Source: Halothiobacillus neapolitanus (GTDB taxonomy: Bacteria; Pseudomonadota; Gammaproteobacteria; Halothiobacillales; Halothiobacillaceae). From it: a stretch of 6,554 nucleotides of DNA. A model generated the notes under the pieces. The model did not search any database and was not told the DNA's origin. It saw nothing but the letters and a program-made list of their open reading frames with translations. The stretch covers positions 1 through 6,554 of the forward strand of contig DYLI01000052.1 of the NCBI GenBank assembly GCA_020722165.1, in the 5' to 3' direction. Positions 4,480 through 6,554 of this stretch are shown here, one piece after another. The stretch's first letter is position 1, and every line of letters begins with the position of its first letter. A program made the position numbers and the translations under genes.

Positions 4480-6554
4480 ATGCACACCTACTTCCTTGCC
4501 CCCGTTGGATACAGCGTCGGTCTGACCACCGTTGTGCTCGGACTGATTCGAACTTTGGAACAAAAAAGTCTCAAGGTCGGCTTCGTCAAGCCGATCTCAC
4601 AAGACCTGCCCGGCCAGCCCGAACTCACCACGCATTTTTTCCGCAGCATCAGCTGCCGCGCCTCACCCGAGCCGTTGAGCATGGAGCGTGCCGAGCATTT
4701 GTTAAGTCTGGGGCTGGAAGATCAGTTGATGGAAGAAATCGTCAGCCTGTACCAGCAGGCGTTGGACGGTGTGGATGTGATGATTGTGGAAGGTATGGTG
4801 CCCAGTCCGCAACATGCGTTTGTGGCTTCGCTCAACAGCACCATGGCGCTGAATTTGCAGGCGGGGGTAATTCTGGTCGGCGCGGCCAGTCATCAAGGCG
4901 GTGAGCAAAATAGTGAGGCGCTGACCGAGCAGTTCGAGCTGGCTGTGAGCAGCTTCGGGGCACATAACACCATGGCCGGCTACATCATCAACCACATTCC
5001 CGCCGCACAGGACGCTTTTAAGTACGGGCGCGAAGTGGTCGAGCGCAGCCTGCCACTGCAAGCACACGCCTTGCCGTATCTTGGCGGCATCGCGCACAAG
5101 CCGGAGTTTTTGCACCCACGCACGCAGGATATTGTCGAGGTGTTGCAAGCGCGCGTGCTGCACGCTGGAGATATGGCGGCGCGCCGCGTGCGCCAGAAAC
5201 TTATTATCGCGCGCTCGGTGCCGCACATTGTGAACCTACTCAAACCCGGTGCGCTCATTATGAGCCCAGGGGATCGCGACGATGTGATGATGGCCGTTGC
5301 GTTGGCCAGTATGAACGGCATCCCGCTTGCAGGTTTGTTGTTAACCTCCGAGGCTGAGCCCGACCCCAGCATTCAGCAGCTTTGCCAGAAAGCCTTTTCC
5401 AGCGAACTGCCGGTATTGATAACGGCGTACAACAGCTTTGAATCGGCCAGTCTGCTCAACGACATGAGTACGCATGTGCCAGCTGATGATGTGCAACGCA
5501 TGGAGCAGGTGATTGATTTTATTGCTGAAAAAATCGACACCACCGCGCTTTTGGCCGGCATGGCGCTGCCACATGAGTTGCGCATGACTCCGCCCGCGTT
5601 TCGTTTTCAGGTGGTGGAAAAAGCCCGCCGCCTGAACAAGCGCATTGTGCTACCCGAAGGCAACGAGCCGCGTACCATTCAGGCGGCGGCGATGTGTGCG
5701 GAAAAAGGCATTGCCCGCTGCGTGCTTCTTGGACAGCGCGACGAGATTCTGCAGGTCGCCGAAGCGCATGGCGTGAGCTTGCCCGAAAGCGTCGAAATCA
5801 TTGAGCCGGAGCGCGTGCGTGCGCGCTATGTCGCGCCGATGGTCGAACTGCGCAAGCACAAAGGGCTGAGTCCGGCCATGGCCGAACAGCAACTGGAAGA
5901 CAACGTGGCGCTCGGCACCATGATGCTCTATCAGAACGATGTGGACGGCCTTGTGTCCGGCGCGGTTCATACCACGGCAAATACCATCCGCCCGGCCTTG
6001 CAACTGATTAAAACCGCACCGGGAGCCAAGCTGGTCTCCAGCGTGTTCTTTATGCTGATGCCCGATCAGGTGCTGGTGTATGGCGATTGCGCGGTTAATC
6101 CTGACCCGAATGCCGAAGAGCTGGCCGACATTGCCATTCAGTCCGCCGATTCGGCGGCGGCGTTCGGTATACCTGCGCGCGTAGCCATGATTTCCTACTC
6201 CACGGGTGAGTCCGGCGAGGGCGCAGAAGTGGTCAAAGTGCGCAGCGCCACCCAGCTTGTGCGCGAAAAGCGCCCGGACATTATTGTTGACGGCCCGCTG
6301 CAATACGATGCGGCCAGTGTCGAGTCGGTCGGCAAGCAAAAAGCGCCCCATAGTCCAGTCGCAGGGCAAGCCACGGTATTCATCTTTCCCGATTTGAATA
6401 CCGGCAACACCACCTACAAAGCCGTGCAACGCGCCGCCAATGTGGTCAGTGTCGGTCCGATGCTGCAGGGCCTGCGTAAGCCGGTGAACGATTTATCACG
6501 CGGCGCGCGGGTGGACGATATTGTGTACACCATTGCGCTGACAGCAATTCAGGC
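4480..6554 (+). CDS. pta: Phosphate acetyltransferase, long multidomain type (3' end cut by window edge)
   Basis: This cytoplasmic enzyme converts acetyl-CoA + phosphate to acetyl phosphate + CoA, and the reverse. The open frame has 691 codons with no stop before the right edge. It ends in DDIVYTIALTAIQ, very near the C-terminus of the E. coli enzyme (714 residues), so little is missing. Domains in order: an N-terminal BioD-like P-loop domain (about 1-200) whose loop GYSVGLTT at 10-17 has Leu where a P-loop Lys would be, and VEG at 103-105; a central DRTGG-type regulatory domain (about 215-325, with GALIMSPGDRDD from 257); and the catalytic PTA_PTB domain (about 370 to the end). The catalytic domain starts RIVLPEGNEPRT at 388 and includes SGAVHTTANTIRP, VYGDCAVNPDP, SYSTGESGEG at 572-581 and DGPLQYDAA at 604-612. 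It follows ackA by 10 bp, with a good ribosome-binding site. The N-terminal domains in related enzymes mediate oligomerisation and allosteric control. Confidence 0.97.
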   Translation, partial: MHTYFLAPVGYSVGLTTVVLGLIRTLEQKSLKVGFVKPISQDLPGQPELTTHFFRSISCRASPEPLSMERAEHLLSLGLEDQLMEEIVSLYQQALDGVDVMIVEGMVPSPQHAFVASLNSTMALNLQAGVILVGAASHQGGEQNSEALTEQFELAVSSFGAHNTMAGYIINHIPAAQDAFKYGREVVERSLPLQAHALPYLGGIAHKPEFLHPRTQDIVEVLQARVLHAGDMAARRVRQKLIIARSVPHIVNLLKPGALIMSPGDRDDVMMAVALASMNGIPLAGLLLTSEAEPDPSIQQLCQKAFSSELPVLITAYNSFESASLLNDMSTHVPADDVQRMEQVIDFIAEKIDTTALLAGMALPHELRMTPPAFRFQVVEKARRLNKRIVLPEGNEPRTIQAAAMCAEKGIARCVLLGQRDEILQVAEAHGVSLPESVEIIEPERVRARYVAPMVELRKHKGLSPAMAEQQLEDNVALGTMMLYQNDVDGLVSGAVHTTANTIRPALQLIKTAPGAKLVSSVFFMLMPDQVLVYGDCAVNPDPNAEELADIAIQSADSAAAFGIPARVAMISYSTGESGEGAEVVKVRSATQLVREKRPDIIVDGPLQYDAASVESVGKQKAPHSPVAGQATVFIFPDLNTGNTTYKAVQRAANVVSVGPMLQGLRKPVNDLSRGARVDDIVYTIALTAIQ

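Noticed and set aside
5650..6429. Minus-strand open frame of 259 codons opposite pta
   Set aside because: It overlaps the most conserved catalytic part of pta, has His/Gly/Arg-rich composition typical of an antisense shadow, and no ribosome-binding site or domain was recognised.
1..6554. CRISPR, mobile element, tRNA/rRNA or phage defence system
   Set aside because: No repeated spacers, transposase, terminal inverted repeats, tRNA-like folds or defence-related domains were visible; the window is housekeeping metabolism plus iron uptake.

Overview
This window looks like a chromosomal segment of a moderately GC-rich proteobacterium, most likely beta- or gammaproteobacterial. The Pta is of the long, enterobacterial-like type, the iron transporter is of the Fbp/Fut type with Fur-like operators, and codon use is GC-biased. 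I cannot name the genus from sequence alone. No RNA genes, insertion sequences, CRISPR arrays or prophage genes were seen. Nearly all of the window is explained by five protein genes and their control regions.

Left part (1-3126): a ferric-iron ABC transporter whose three components are present but not in one co-directional operon. The ATPase gene (fbpC-like, minus strand) is cut by the left edge. It diverges from the fused two-domain permease gene (fbpB-like, plus strand, 372-1994) across a 102-bp gap holding a strong Fur-like operator. The permease gene converges on the periplasmic Fe(III)-binding protein gene (fbpA/futA-like, minus strand, 2095-3126), and a rho-independent terminator for the latter lies between them. 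Together these would capture Fe3+ in the periplasm (FbpA), move it through the inner membrane (FbpB) and power transport by ATP hydrolysis (FbpC).

Middle (3127-3278): a divergent intergenic region with a second, weaker Fur-like site upstream of fbpA. It also serves as the upstream region of ackA.

Right part (3279-6554): the acetate kinase gene (ackA) followed 10 bp later by phosphate acetyltransferase (pta), which runs off the right edge probably only a few tens of codons or less before its end. These two enzymes interconvert acetyl-CoA, acetyl phosphate and acetate, linking acetate overflow or assimilation to ATP synthesis. The ackA stop codon overlaps the pta ribosome-binding site, so the two are almost certainly one transcription unit.

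I found no convincing undescribed system. The points most worth a second look are the scattered arrangement of the iron-transport genes, the paired Fur-like sites, and the possibility that the second site also affects the ackA-pta promoter.
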